From Luteibacter jiangsuensis (GTDB lineage: Bacteria; Pseudomonadota; Gammaproteobacteria; Xanthomonadales; Rhodanobacteraceae): a DNA stretch of 64,000 bases. Location: NCBI RefSeq assembly GCF_030812295.1, contig NZ_JAUSSK010000004.1, positions 372,001 to 436,000 on the forward strand, read 5' to 3'. This document shows, in pieces, positions 9,271-19,859 of this stretch. Position 1 is the first letter of the stretch; each line of letters opens with the position of its first letter. The notes under the pieces are model-generated. The model had not been told where the DNA came from and ran no database searches. It worked only from the letters and a program-made list of their open reading frames with translations. The translations under genes were made by a program, and so were the position numbers.

Positions 9271-10965
9271 CTAGCGAGGATAGAGCGGCGGGAGGCCATC
9301 GCCGCCGTTCACGGGGGGATGCTCCAGCCAGTCGAAGCCCTTCGCGAAGGCGTCGCGTAACTGGCTGGCCGGACGCCCTCCCCCGGCGAAGCGCGCGCGC
9401 TGCAGTGCGGCGATCGCGTCCCGCTGCACGCCCTCGCGCAGCGCCGCCGATAGCTCGCCCGGCGTGCGGATGGCGGGCCGCACGGAGCGGGCCCATTGCA
9501 GCAGGGCCCGCTCCGTGGCGGCGAGGTCGTCGCCCGCCGCGACCTTGAGAAAATACTCGTGCGCGGGGCGTTCACGGGTTATGGCCGGAACGACGGGACC
9601 GGCGGTCGACGGCGCACTCCGCCGCCGGCGGCCGAACACGATCCATGCGGCGAGCGTCAGCAGCCACAACACCAGCGCGGCGATGAAGAGCCAGCGCCAG
9701 GGCATGCCGGCGCCGGCAAGCGGCGATGGCGCCACGCCGGTCGTCGACGCAGGCGCCGGCGCCGCCGCACGACCCGCCTGGGACGGGGCCGTCGTCACGG
9801 GCGCTGCCGCGCCGGAACCCGCGCCGACGACGATATCCTGCGCGGGCACGACCGCCACCTCGGCCTTGTCGGTGACGACGTTCCACCAGTGCAGCGTGGT
9901 CTCCGGAATATGCAGGGTACCGACACGCGTCGGCACCACCGCGAAGCTTTGCTGGCGCCGTCCGGTGACCCACGAACCGGCGCTGCCACCGCCGGTCACG
10001 GCCTTGTCGGGATAAACGTCCGCGCCGTCCAGCTTCGGCAGGGAGAGCGCGGGCAAGGCCTCGAAGGGAATGCCCGTGGCCTCCAGGTGCATGTTCAGCG
10101 TGATCGGCTGGCCCACGCGTGCCTTGCCATCGGGGGGCATGCCGTCGAGCGACAACTTGAGTTCGCGCGCCGGAATCCATGCGCCACCGGCCGCCGAGGC
10201 TGGCCGGGCACGTACGTCGACGCGGGCGCGTTGCGCCACGGCGTTGACGGGTTCCCCGGCACCGAAGAAGGAGTTCACGTCCGTCGGGTCCACGGCCGTG
10301 CCCTGGAACGCCGGCGGCTGGATTTCCAGCGTGCCCGCGTGTTGGGGAAAGATCGCATAGTGCCGCTCGACGACGTTGAATCGCCGGCCGCCACGCGTGG
10401 TCTGGTAGTTCGCGTCCTGGCCGATGCGGCGCACTTCGGCACCCTCGGCGGACGGGTCACCCAACTGGCCGTCCGCGAGGTTCACGGCGAAGTAAAGGCG
10501 CAACGTGTAGTCGACCTGCTGTCCGACATACGCCTGCGATGGCTCGACGTTTCCTTCCAGCACGACGGGACGATCCGCCGGGGCATTGCCGGCGTCGTTG
10601 GACGCGGACACGTCGAGCGGCAAGGGCTGGGTACGCTGCCCCGCGATCGCGAGCGAAGGTACGGTGAGATGGCCTTCGCGACGGGGACGCAGGGCGACGC
10701 CGAGGATCGTATGCGATTCCCGTCGACCGTTGACGATGCTCAACGAGTGGTTGGTGGATGTGCCCAGTACGACGAAATCCGGTGTCAACGGCGAGAGATC
10801 CGGTGCGCCGGATGTCTCGTCACCGATCTCGATGTTCAACGTCACGGTCTCGCCGAGGCCGACCTTGTCACGGTCGAGCGAGGCCACCGGCGCCGCGGCC
10901 TGCGCCCAGGCCAGCAGCGGCACGCAAGCCAGCAAGAGGCACAACAGGTACCGACGCGATCTCAT
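9271..10965 (-). CDS. BatD family protein
   Basis: Last gene of the Bat cluster, 564 residues. Signal peptide (LLCLLLACVPLLAWAQA), then a long periplasmic region of beta-rich repeats (DKVGLGETVTLNIEI, GNVEPSQAYVGQQVDYTLRLYF, ARVGQPITLNMHLEATG) typical of BatD, an Ala/Pro/Thr-rich linker, and one TM near residue 420 (WLFIAALVLWLLTLAAWIVFG) followed by a cytoplasmic tail. BatD works with the von Willebrand proteins BatA/BatB in envelope stress tolerance in Bacteroides and Leptospira; the biochemical role is still unclear. The start overlaps the stop of the preceding gene by 4 bp. Confidence 0.87.
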   Translation of the reverse strand: MRSRRYLLCLLLACVPLLAWAQAAAPVASLDRDKVGLGETVTLNIEIGDETSGAPDLSPLTPDFVVLGTSTNHSLSIVNGRRESHTILGVALRPRREGHLTVPSLAIAGQRTQPLPLDVSASNDAGNAPADRPVVLEGNVEPSQAYVGQQVDYTLRLYFAVNLADGQLGDPSAEGAEVRRIGQDANYQTTRGGRRFNVVERHYAIFPQHAGTLEIQPPAFQGTAVDPTDVNSFFGAGEPVNAVAQRARVDVRARPASAAGGAWIPARELKLSLDGMPPDGKARVGQPITLNMHLEATGIPFEALPALSLPKLDGADVYPDKAVTGGGSAGSWVTGRRQQSFAVVPTRVGTLHIPETTLHWWNVVTDKAEVAVVPAQDIVVGAGSGAAAPVTTAPSQAGRAAAPAPASTTGVAPSPLAGAGMPWRWLFIAALVLWLLTLAAWIVFGRRRRSAPSTAGPVVPAITRERPAHEYFLKVAAGDDLAATERALLQWARSVRPAIRTPGELSAALREGVQRDAIAALQRARFAGGGRPASQLRDAFAKGFDWLEHPPVNGGDGLPPLYPR

Positions 10966-12866
10966 TCTTCCGGCTCCGCGCCATGGCGCCGTTGATACTC
11001 GAGCATGAACTTCCTCCGTAACAAGCCGCCGGGATCGTCCGGCACGCGCATCAGCGCGCGTTGCACGTCGGGCGGCAATTTGGACGACGCATCCTTGTCC
11101 GATACCGCGCCAAGGTCGTGAGCCTGCTCGCCGTCCTTACCGTCCTTTGTGTCGCGCTGGCCGGCCAACGCGGCATCCATCTTCTGCTTGAGCGCTTCCT
11201 GGGCCTGCTTCGCCTGCGCCTGCTCGGCTTGCGACTTCGTCGCGGCATCGCCCTGGGGCGCCTGCGCCTTGCCGTTGTCCTTGCCGCGATCGCCGCCCTC
11301 GCCTTCGCCGGCCTTGTCTTTCGCGCCTTGCTGGTCGCCACCTTCCTTGCCGTCGGCTCCGGATTGCTGGCCGCTCTCGCCGTTGCGACCTTCCTTGCCG
11401 TCATCCTGGCCTTGCTGCGGGTCCTTGTCGCCGGACTGGCCTTGCGGGTTCTTGTCCTGTTGTCCCTTGCCGCTCTTCTTGTCCTGGTTGTGCTGCTGGT
11501 CCTGTTGCTGCCGCTTCAGGAAATCGGCCACCGCCTGGCGGTTGGCGGCGGCGTCCGCGTTACCCGGATTCGCCTTCAGCGCGCGGTCGTACGCGGCGAG
11601 CGCATCCTGGTACCGCTGCTGCTTCGCCAGCGCGTTGCCGAGGTTGTATTGCGAGTCGCTGTCGGCACCATGCACGAGCGCCGCTTCGGCGGCCGCGTAG
11701 TCGCCCGCGCGATAGGCCGCGGCCCCACGCAACCCCGGATTCCGCGCCAGCGCCTGCGCTCGTTTCGCATCGCCCTGGGCCAGGGCCTGCGCGGCTTGCT
11801 GGTCGCGCGTACGGAATACGTCGACAACGCCATCGGCACGCGCGGGCGAGAGCGGCAACATGGCCAAGGCAAGCACCAGCAACCATCCGCGACGGAACGC
11901 CAGTGCCACGATCGGCAACAAGGGCAGCAACAGCCACGGTCCGCGATCCTGCCATTGGCCGGAGGCGGCCCCTTCGACCGCCTTGCCATCGCCATCGCCC
12001 TGCAGCATGCCGGCGAGCGAGGTCACGTCGGAGGCATCGTCGGCCACGGGCAGGTAACGTCCGCCACCGGCCTCGGCGACGGCGGCCAGCGAGGCATCGT
12101 CGCGCGGGGCCATCACGATGGCGCCACGCTCGTCCTTCAGGAATCCCCCATCGGCGGCGGCGATGGGGCCACCGCGCGTGCTGCCGATACCCAGCACCGA
12201 CACCCTGTCGCCCGACGCGCGCGCCCGACGTGCGGCCGCGATCGCCTCGGCATCGGCGCGATCGGTCACCAGCACGATGGAGCCGCCACGCAAGTCGGCA
12301 TGCCGGATCAGGTCGGCCGCCTGATCGATGGCCTTACCTGGATGGTCGCCTTCCACGGGCATGGTGTCGGGCGCCAGCGCGGTGAGCAAGTCATCCACGC
12401 TGTGCGCGTCCGTCGTGAGGGGCGCCACCGTGAAGGGTTCGCCCGTATAGGCGATCAGGGCGTTCATGCCATCGCGGTTGGCGGCATAGAGTTCACGTAC
12501 CTTGTAACGAGCGCGGCTCAACCGGTCGGGCACCACGTCGCGCGATGACATGTGCGGCGACATCGAGACGACGACCACCTGCGCCGCGCGCTCGGCAAAC
12601 AAGGGTTGCGTCTGCCTGTCCCACGCCGGTCCCGCCAGTGCGAGGATGGCGAGCAAGGCGGCGGCGACGAACGCGACGACCGGTGCGCGCGACGCCGACG
12701 GCGTGCCATCCAGCAGGTAAGGCAGTAGCGCGGGATCGGCAAGACGGGCCAACACGCGCTCCTCGCCGGAACGCCGCCCGACGAACCATGCGATGACGGG
12801 AACGAGCACCAGCAACCACAACCAGCGCGGTTCGATGAAGTGGAAATCCGCAAGCCACCGGCTCAT
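10962..12866 (-). CDS. BatB-BatC fusion: VWA domain plus TPR protein
   Basis: 634 residues. An N-terminal membrane segment (WLWLLVLVPVIAWFVG) precedes a VWA domain (about 85-290). Its MIDAS start reads VVVSMSPHMSS rather than DxSxS, so metal binding may be lost, although VLVTDRADAE is kept. A TM near residue 320 is followed by TPR repeats (NPGLRGAAAYRAGDYAAAEAALVHG, SQYNLGNALAKQQRYQDALAAYDRAL) and about 150 residues of Gln/Lys/Gly/Asp low complexity (QQQDQQHNQDKK onward). In Bacteroides the VWA and TPR parts are separate BatB and BatC. Overlaps both neighbours by 4 bp. Confidence 0.85.
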   Translation of the reverse strand: MSRWLADFHFIEPRWLWLLVLVPVIAWFVGRRSGEERVLARLADPALLPYLLDGTPSASRAPVVAFVAAALLAILALAGPAWDRQTQPLFAERAAQVVVVSMSPHMSSRDVVPDRLSRARYKVRELYAANRDGMNALIAYTGEPFTVAPLTTDAHSVDDLLTALAPDTMPVEGDHPGKAIDQAADLIRHADLRGGSIVLVTDRADAEAIAAARRARASGDRVSVLGIGSTRGGPIAAADGGFLKDERGAIVMAPRDDASLAAVAEAGGGRYLPVADDASDVTSLAGMLQGDGDGKAVEGAASGQWQDRGPWLLLPLLPIVALAFRRGWLLVLALAMLPLSPARADGVVDVFRTRDQQAAQALAQGDAKRAQALARNPGLRGAAAYRAGDYAAAEAALVHGADSDSQYNLGNALAKQQRYQDALAAYDRALKANPGNADAAANRQAVADFLKRQQQDQQHNQDKKSGKGQQDKNPQGQSGDKDPQQGQDDGKEGRNGESGQQSGADGKEGGDQQGAKDKAGEGEGGDRGKDNGKAQAPQGDAATKSQAEQAQAKQAQEALKQKMDAALAGQRDTKDGKDGEQAHDLGAVSDKDASSKLPPDVQRALMRVPDDPGGLLRRKFMLEYQRRHGAEPEE

Positions 12867-13852
12867 GCGGCCACCCTCCTACCCGACACGTAACGCGGCA
12901 GGGCCGCGAGCGCGAAGAACGCCAGCGCGGCGAGCAGTGGCCAGCGGAACAGTTCGTCATGCGGTCGCAGCGACGCGCCCTGCTGCGGCACGGGCTCCAG
13001 TGCGTCGATGGCGCGATAGGCGTCGGCCAATTCGTCGGTATCGGTAGCCCGGAAGAAACGGCCGCCGGTCTGGTTGGCGATGTCGGTGAGCATGCCGACA
13101 TCCAGGTCGGCGGAAGGATTCACCACGCGGCTGCCGAAGAAATCCGGTACGCGCATGGCGTTCGCGCCGATGCCGATGGTGTAGACGCGAACGCCCGCCG
13201 CCTTCGCCGCACGAGCCGCCTCGCGTGGCGCGATGGAGCCGGCGTTGTTGACGCCGTCGGTGAGCAGCACGACCACACGCGCCTGCTCGGGCATGTCGGC
13301 AAGCCGTTTTACCGCCACCGCCAGTGCGTCGCCGATGGCGGTCTCGCGCCCAGGCAAACCCACCACTGCACCATGCAGCTGCGCACGCACGGCGTCGAGG
13401 TCGTAGGTAAGCGGCGTGACGAGATAGGCCTGCGAGCCGAACAGGATCAGGCCAAGCTCGTCGCCCGCGCGGCGGTCGATGAAGTCGCCCGCGATCGCTT
13501 CCACGGCGGCGAAGCGCGTCACCATCCGGCCGGCCAACTGCATGTCGTCGAGCGACATGCTTCCGGAAAGGTCGACCGCGAGCATGGTGGCGCGGCCGCT
13601 GCGCCGCTGCGGCTCCGGTGGGCCCAGGTGCTGCGGGCGGGCGGCGGCGGTCACCAGGCAGAGCCACGCGAGCGCGAGCAACAACGTTGCGGAGAAAGGC
13701 GCCTTCGTCAACGAGGCCTGCACGAGCACGAGCCCCGGCTGTGGCAGGTTCAATGCCTGCGCCGGCTTCACCGGATGCAACACGCGGCGCAGCAACCACG
13801 GCAATGGCAGGGCGAGGAACATCCACGGCCACGCGAACTCAGGCAGCGACAT
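12863..13852 (-). CDS. BatA-type VWA protein
   Basis: 329 residues with the start at MSLPEFAWPWMF; a longer in-frame opening would overlap the upstream gene by about 200 bp and reads as low-quality sequence. Two N-terminal membrane segments surround residues 8-25 and 60-75, and one C-terminal TM ends the protein. The VWA domain carries an intact MIDAS: AVDLSGSMSLDD (DxSxS), a Thr in TPLTYDLDA and LLTDGVNNAG. This is the metal-binding VWA partner in the cluster, contrasting with the degenerate BatB VWA next door. It overlaps DUF4381 by 14 bp and the next gene by 4 bp. Confidence 0.88.
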   Translation of the reverse strand: MSLPEFAWPWMFLALPLPWLLRRVLHPVKPAQALNLPQPGLVLVQASLTKAPFSATLLLALAWLCLVTAAARPQHLGPPEPQRRSGRATMLAVDLSGSMSLDDMQLAGRMVTRFAAVEAIAGDFIDRRAGDELGLILFGSQAYLVTPLTYDLDAVRAQLHGAVVGLPGRETAIGDALAVAVKRLADMPEQARVVVLLTDGVNNAGSIAPREAARAAKAAGVRVYTIGIGANAMRVPDFFGSRVVNPSADLDVGMLTDIANQTGGRFFRATDTDELADAYRAIDALEPVPQQGASLRPHDELFRWPLLAALAFFALAALPRYVSGRRVAA

Positions 13853-14348
13853 GATCACGCCTCCCGCGCCGCCCGTGCACGGCGGTTCGGCGGCGCATGG
13901 CCGCACGCACCCACGCTTCCACGTCGTGCGCCGTGGCTGCGACGTCGAGATCCACGTCACGCCGGTACTTCGCGGTGTCCAGTGCGACGAGGGTGCCGAC
14001 GTCGTGTTTCGGCGCCATGGCGGCCAGGGCGTCATGCCACGGTTGTCCGGACTTCGTCACGCTGCTTGCGTCACGGCTTCGGGCGACGCGACGAACGAGG
14101 TCGCTTGCCGCCGCCGCGAAAGCTGGCTTGTCGCCATCCGTCACATACCTCGCCACGGCCTCACGCAGGTCCGACAACGATGCGTCGACATGGCGCCGCC
14201 ATGCCGCACGCCGGCGCAGGAACACGACCAGAACCGCGACGAACGCGACAAGCGACGCCAGCAATACCCACCAGCCGGGCGCCAGCGGCCACCACATCGA
14301 CACCTGCGGTACGTGGATGTCGCGCAATTCGGGTCCGTTGCCCGGCAT
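13839..14348 (-). CDS. DUF4381 domain membrane protein
   Basis: 169 residues. A short N-terminal stretch (LRDIHVPQVSMWWPLAPGWW) leads into one TM (about 26-46) with a positive stop-transfer RRRAAWRRH, then a soluble helical domain. The pattern matches DUF4381, usually found between DUF58 and BatA genes in proteobacteria. The ATG at 14348 overlaps the DUF58 stop by one base (TGATG); a GTG immediately upstream at 14351 is an alternative. Probably a structural membrane component of the Bat complex; function unknown. Confidence 0.82.
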   Translation of the reverse strand: MPGNGPELRDIHVPQVSMWWPLAPGWWVLLASLVAFVAVLVVFLRRRAAWRRHVDASLSDLREAVARYVTDGDKPAFAAAASDLVRRVARSRDASSVTKSGQPWHDALAAMAPKHDVGTLVALDTAKYRRDVDLDVAATAHDVEAWVRAAMRRRTAVHGRRGRRDHVAA

Positions 14349-15264
14349 CACCGCCCCCTCGCCGTTCCGAGCAGGGCAACGATCGCGTCGAGCGGGTCGG
14401 CCGTCGTATCGAGCGTGCGCTGGCGCAGGCCCAGCCCCGTGCAGAGGTCCGTCAAGCGGCGGTTACCCTCGCCCATGCTGCGCGCGAAGTCGGCGCGTTG
14501 GCGGTCGCCATGCAGGACCACGTCGTAATGCGTGCCCCGATGGGCGAACGGGTAGCGGCCCGCGGGGGGCTCGCCCAGTTCGAGTGGATCGGCCACGGCC
14601 AACACCGCGACCTCGGCCTTCGCGACGAGGCCGAGCATCCGGCCTCGTGCCGCGTCGTCCACCGCGAAACCATCGCTGATCAGCAGCACGCGCGACGCAC
14701 CGTGCATCAACCTGCCCGCTCGCTGGAGCGCGGCGGAAAGGGTCTCGTCGCCACCGGGCGGCAAACCGTCCCAGGTGGCGATGGCGCCAGCCACCGCGAG
14801 CGCCCCTCGCGCACCGCCCTGGGGACGGAGCAATTGGCGCTGGGCACCGAAGGCGAGCACCCCGACGCGATCCGAGCCGCGCACCGCGTACCACGCGGCC
14901 ATCGCCGCCGCGCGCGCCGCCTGCACGGACTTGAAGCGCGCGCGCGTTCCGAAACGCATGCTCGCGTTCGTGTCCAGCAGGATCAGCAGGCGCCCTTCGC
15001 GTTCCTCCTGGAAGAGCTTCGTGTGGGCGACACCACTGCGCGCCGTCAGTCGCCAATCCATGCGGCGCACATCGTCGCCGGCTTGATAGACGCGGGACTC
15101 GGCGTAGTCCATGCCACGCCCGTGCAGCCGCGATGGCTTCTGGCCACTGCGCTGCGCGCGCGAAACCACCGGCGGCGCGGGTGCGCGGGCGACGCGCGAG
15201 CGCAGGGCGATCAGTTCCGGGAGCGACACACGGACGCGCCCATCGGCGATGGGAGCGGTGGCGT

Positions 15265-15268
<4 letters not shown>
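14348..15268 (-). CDS. DUF58 domain protein (Bat cluster)
   Basis: 306 residues. The GTG at 15268 is chosen because it overlaps the moxR stop as GTGA. The DUF58 signature lies near residues 50-85 (GRGMDYAESRVYQAGDDVRRMDWRLTAR), followed by a VWA-like fold with LLILLDTNASMRFG and LLISDGFAVDDAARG. DUF58 proteins are regular partners of MoxR ATPases. It overlaps both neighbours, so stoichiometric synthesis with MoxR is likely. Confidence 0.88.
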
Positions 15269-16257
<989 letters not shown>

Positions 16258-16347
16258 CGAAAGAAATCCCGGGATTGGCGGAGGTCCGATGAGACCACAG
16301 CGCGGCCGAGAAGTTTAGGGCCGAAGGTAAGGCCGCCGGCGACCCGA

Positions 16348-16376
16348 CGAAAAAGGCAGCCCGGAGGCTGCCTTCT
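16348..16376 (-). terminator. Intrinsic terminator of the pil operon
   Basis: Arms AAGGCAGCC (16353-16361) and GGCTGCCTT (16366-16374) with a 4-nt loop. Read on the minus strand the stem is followed by TTTTT. It lies just after the pilQ stop and separates pil from moxR. Confidence 0.85.
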
Positions 16377-16397
16377 TTTTCGTCGTGCCGGTCTCGT

Positions 16398-18665
16398 TTA
16401 CTGCAACGTATCGCTCAGGATGCGCGGGGTGACGAAGATCAGCAGTTCGGCCTTGTTGTTGCCGCGGTTGGTACGGCGGAACAGCACGCCGATACCGGGG
16501 ATGTCGCCGAGTCCGGGCACCTTGTCCGTGGTGTTCGACTTGGTGATCTCGTAGATGCCACCAAGGACCACGGTCTGGCCGTTGTCGACCAGCACGGAGG
16601 TGTTGATCTCGCGGGTATCGATCGACGGGACGAAGCCACCACCCGGGGACGGCGTGTTGCCGGCGAGGGCGTCCTTCTTCACGTTGATCTTGAGGTAGAC
16701 GCGGCTATCCGCCGTGATCGTCGGGGTGACGCGTAGTTCGAGCACCGCATCCTTGAACTGGACCGTGGCGTTCGAGGCGCCGCCGCCCGTGCTGGAGGCC
16801 TGGTAGGTCACATAGCCGATCTGCGTACCCTGCTTGATCACCGCTTCCTGCTGGTTGGCGGTGATGACGCGCGGACTGGAGATGACCTCGCTGCGACCTT
16901 CGGTCTGCGCCGCGGAGAGTTCGAGATCGACCAGGTAATTGGCGCCGAGGATCGCCAGGCCGATGCTGCCGGCCGGATTCGAGACGGGCAGGTTCACGTT
17001 GTAGCCGCCAGGCAGTTCATAGGCGTCGCGCGTCGGCAGGTCGCCGGTCCCGCCGTTGGCGTTGTACTGGTTCACCGCATTGGCGTAATTCACGTCGCTG
17101 TTGCGGACGCTCGTCACCAGGCCGGCGGTGCCGGTGCCGTCCGTGCCGCCGCTGAGGTTCGGCGTGGTACCGACGATCTGGTTGGCGTTGTTATGGTTGA
17201 ACGCCTGCGCACCCCAGCGAACACCGAGCTGGCGAGTGAACTGGTCGGTGGCGACGACGATGCGCGATTCGATCAGCACCTGCTGCACCGGGCGGTCGAG
17301 CGTGCCGATCAGTTCGCGCAGGTCGCGGATCTTGTCCGGCGTGTCGTTGATCAGCAGCGTGTTCGTACGGTCGTCGAAGGAGACGCTGCCGCGCGGGGAG
17401 AGGAAGCCACGCGTCGTGTTACCCCCGGTCGAGCCGCCACCACCCTGCATGCTGCCGGAGGTCAGCAGCTTGGCGATGTCCTCGGCCTTGCCGTAGCTGA
17501 TCGGGATGTAGTCGGAAATGAGTTCCGCGGACTCCTGGGCCTTCTGGCGGGCGTCGGCGAGGCTCTGCTCGTAGTTGGCCAGTTCCGCCTGCGGCGCGAT
17601 CCACACGACGTTGCCGCTGCGGCGCTTGTCCAGGCCCTTGGCGCGCAGGATCACATCCAGCGCCTGGTCCCACGGCGTGTTGACGAGGCGCAGGGTGACG
17701 CTGCCACCGACGCTGTCGGAAGCGACGAGGTTGAGCTTGGCTTCGTCGGCGATCAGCTGCAAGGCGGAACGCACCGGGATGTCCTGGAAATTGAAGGTCA
17801 GGCGCGAACCCGAATACGTCGGTTCCTGACCCTTCGCGTTCTTGCCCGTCGGCGCGGCGGCCTTCTTCGGTGCCACTTCGACGGCGTATTCCGTGCCGTT
17901 CTGGTATGCCGAGATCTCGATCTCACCCCTGGTACGGATATCCAGGCGGGCACCGCCCGGGCGGGAGGTGGGTTCGATGGACTGCACCGGCGTCGCGAAG
18001 TCGAGCACGTCGAGGCGCTGGGCGAGCTTCGGCGGCAGGGTCGAACCGGGCAGGCTGACGATCACGTGGTCGCCTTCGCGATGCATCTCCGGCGTGGAGG
18101 CACTGCTGCCGAGCGTCACCAGTACACGGCCCTCGCCGTTCTGGCCGCGACGGAAGTCGATGTTCGACACGGGCACGCCCACGCTGGATGGCAGGGCCTT
18201 GGTCGGGTCCGAAACGGTCGCGGTCGTCGTCGTGGCACTGCTCGGACCGTTGTTCACGGTGACGATCAGGTTCTTGCCCTGCACGCGTGTCTTGTAGGCG
18301 GAATCGCGGAACAGCTCGATCGTGACGCGGGTGCGCCCTCCGGCCGACACCACCGAGACGCCGGACGTGGCGCCCTTGCCGATGTCGAGGTGGCGGGTGC
18401 TGTAGGCGTTGGTGGTATCCGGCAAGTCGATCGCGATGCGCGGCGGATTGCTGGTCGTGAAGACCTTCGGCTCCGGCGCGGCGTCCGCGAAGGCGAGGGT
18501 CAACTCGATGCGGCCTCCCGGCTGCGCGTCGTAGGTGACGTTCTGCAAGGCGTTGGCGGCCGAGGCCGTGCCCGCGAAAGCTCCGGACAAGGCCAGCACG
18601 GCGCCGAGGATCCAGCGGCGCGGCCGATGGCGCGCGCTACCCGGCAGATTGAGTTTGGTCGTCAT
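16398..18665 (-). CDS. Type IV pilus secretin PilQ
   Basis: Outer-membrane secretin of 755 residues through which the pilus passes. Signal peptide (WILGAVLALSGAFAGTASAA), two AMIN peptidoglycan-binding domains (about 40-130 and 165-260), an STN domain (LTFNFQDIPVRSALQLIAD), a secretin N domain (YIPISYGKAEDIAKLL...SFDDRTNTLLINDTPD) and the C-terminal secretin barrel ending in GLGDIPGIGVLFRRTNR. A Gly/Ser/Thr-rich linker lies near residue 425. The ATG at 18665 has GGGGA 8 nt upstream; an in-frame ATG at 18674 is possible. Last gene of pilMNOPQ. Confidence 0.95.
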   Translation of the reverse strand: MTTKLNLPGSARHRPRRWILGAVLALSGAFAGTASAANALQNVTYDAQPGGRIELTLAFADAAPEPKVFTTSNPPRIAIDLPDTTNAYSTRHLDIGKGATSGVSVVSAGGRTRVTIELFRDSAYKTRVQGKNLIVTVNNGPSSATTTTATVSDPTKALPSSVGVPVSNIDFRRGQNGEGRVLVTLGSSASTPEMHREGDHVIVSLPGSTLPPKLAQRLDVLDFATPVQSIEPTSRPGGARLDIRTRGEIEISAYQNGTEYAVEVAPKKAAAPTGKNAKGQEPTYSGSRLTFNFQDIPVRSALQLIADEAKLNLVASDSVGGSVTLRLVNTPWDQALDVILRAKGLDKRRSGNVVWIAPQAELANYEQSLADARQKAQESAELISDYIPISYGKAEDIAKLLTSGSMQGGGGSTGGNTTRGFLSPRGSVSFDDRTNTLLINDTPDKIRDLRELIGTLDRPVQQVLIESRIVVATDQFTRQLGVRWGAQAFNHNNANQIVGTTPNLSGGTDGTGTAGLVTSVRNSDVNYANAVNQYNANGGTGDLPTRDAYELPGGYNVNLPVSNPAGSIGLAILGANYLVDLELSAAQTEGRSEVISSPRVITANQQEAVIKQGTQIGYVTYQASSTGGGASNATVQFKDAVLELRVTPTITADSRVYLKINVKKDALAGNTPSPGGGFVPSIDTREINTSVLVDNGQTVVLGGIYEITKSNTTDKVPGLGDIPGIGVLFRRTNRGNNKAELLIFVTPRILSDTLQ

Positions 18666-18684
18666 GTGCGTCATCCCCGAGTTC

Positions 18685-19212
18685 TTATTTTTCGCCGACC
18701 GCGATACTTGCCGGACGCTCCATCCAGCCGCCGCTGCCATTCGGCACCAGCTCGACCAGATCGATCCGATCCTCCCCGACGGCCGTGATACGGCCGTAGG
18801 CCTGCCCCATGTACTCATTTCGGTGGACGCGATGGATCACCCCACCGGGATCCTTCACGAGCGCCTCCAGCTTGGCGCCAGCACCGACCGTGCCAACCAT
18901 CTTCAGGCTGTCGAGCGAGAACATTTCCAGCGGTTCCTTCGGACGGTTTTCGTCCGGGCGTGGACCATTCGCGACACTCGTGTCCATTTCCGCCGTGCTC
19001 GGGCTGAATGGATCACGGGCGCCCTGGTCCTGGTAGGCGAATGTCTCGAACGTGCGGATCACCGGCAACGGCGGGATCGGCTCGCCCTTCTTGTGCTTCT
19101 CGGCATCGACCCACTCGCGCAGGTCCGACGTACCGCGCGTGCAACCGGCAAGCGCAAGGGCCGCGAACAGTGCGAGGGCCACGGGCCGAAGGATGGCGTG
19201 TGCGCGTGTCAT
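18685..19212 (-). CDS. Type IV pilus lipoprotein PilP
   Basis: 175 residues with a lipobox (ALFAALALAGC, Cys near residue 24), so inner-membrane anchored in the periplasm. Then a flexible segment and the PilP beta domain (LEMFSLDSLKMVGTV...VHRNEYMGQAYGRITAVGEDRIDLVEL). PilP links the PilN/PilO dimer to PilQ. Start overlaps the pilO stop as ATGA; a much longer open frame upstream in this phase is antisense noise within pilO/pilN. Confidence 0.93.
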   Translation of the reverse strand: MTRAHAILRPVALALFAALALAGCTRGTSDLREWVDAEKHKKGEPIPPLPVIRTFETFAYQDQGARDPFSPSTAEMDTSVANGPRPDENRPKEPLEMFSLDSLKMVGTVGAGAKLEALVKDPGGVIHRVHRNEYMGQAYGRITAVGEDRIDLVELVPNGSGGWMERPASIAVGEK

Positions 19213-19859
19213 CGCTTCTTCCCCTTCACCGTCTGCGCAGGCTTGGGTGTCTCGTCGTCGTCGAGGTACCGGTAGGTCTTCACCGTGCCCTGGAGGACGA
19301 GTTGCCCGGAACCCGCCTTGCCGTCCTTCGCGTCCTTCGGGCTCAGCGAGACATCGTGCAGCGTCAGGATGACCACGCGAGGAAGCGAGGCCACGCCACT
19401 GATGAAGGTGCCGAACTGGTGGTAGGTGCCCACCATGCGCAACGTGATCGGCTTTTCCGCGTAGAAATCCTTGGGCGTCTCCGGACCGGGCTGGAACAGC
19501 TCGTTCTCGATGCCCGCGGCCAGCGCGGTCTGCGAGATGTCGATCAGCAGCTCCGGCATTTCCGTCTTGCTGGGCAGCTGGCGCAACAGGGTGCGCAACA
19601 TGTCCTGCATGTCCGACAGTTGCTGTTCGAGCGCTTCGAGGTTGGCCGACTTGGCCTGCTTCTGCGAGAACTCGGTCTTGAGCCGGTCCTCCTGGCTCTC
19701 GGCGTTGGTCAGGTCGTCCTGCTGGGTGCTGATCTGGAAATACCAGCCCACGAGCAGGACCACCGCGAACACCAGGACGGTGAAGAACAGCTTGATCGAC
19801 TTCGGCCAGCCGCCGACGTTGTGGCGATCGAGATTGCGCAGGTCGTCGAAGAATTTCAT
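19209..19859 (-). CDS. Type IV pilus inner-membrane platform protein PilO
   Basis: 216 residues. One TM near 25-45 (IKLFFTVLVFAVVLLVGWYF), then a coiled coil (about 50-100, QEDRLKTEFSQKQAKSANLEALEQQL) and a ferredoxin-like core. It pairs with PilN in the periplasm. Start overlaps the pilN stop by 4 bp and its own stop overlaps pilP by 4 bp. Confidence 0.93.
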   Translation of the reverse strand: MKFFDDLRNLDRHNVGGWPKSIKLFFTVLVFAVVLLVGWYFQISTQQDDLTNAESQEDRLKTEFSQKQAKSANLEALEQQLSDMQDMLRTLLRQLPSKTEMPELLIDISQTALAAGIENELFQPGPETPKDFYAEKPITLRMVGTYHQFGTFISGVASLPRVVILTLHDVSLSPKDAKDGKAGSGQLVLQGTVKTYRYLDDDETPKPAQTVKGKKR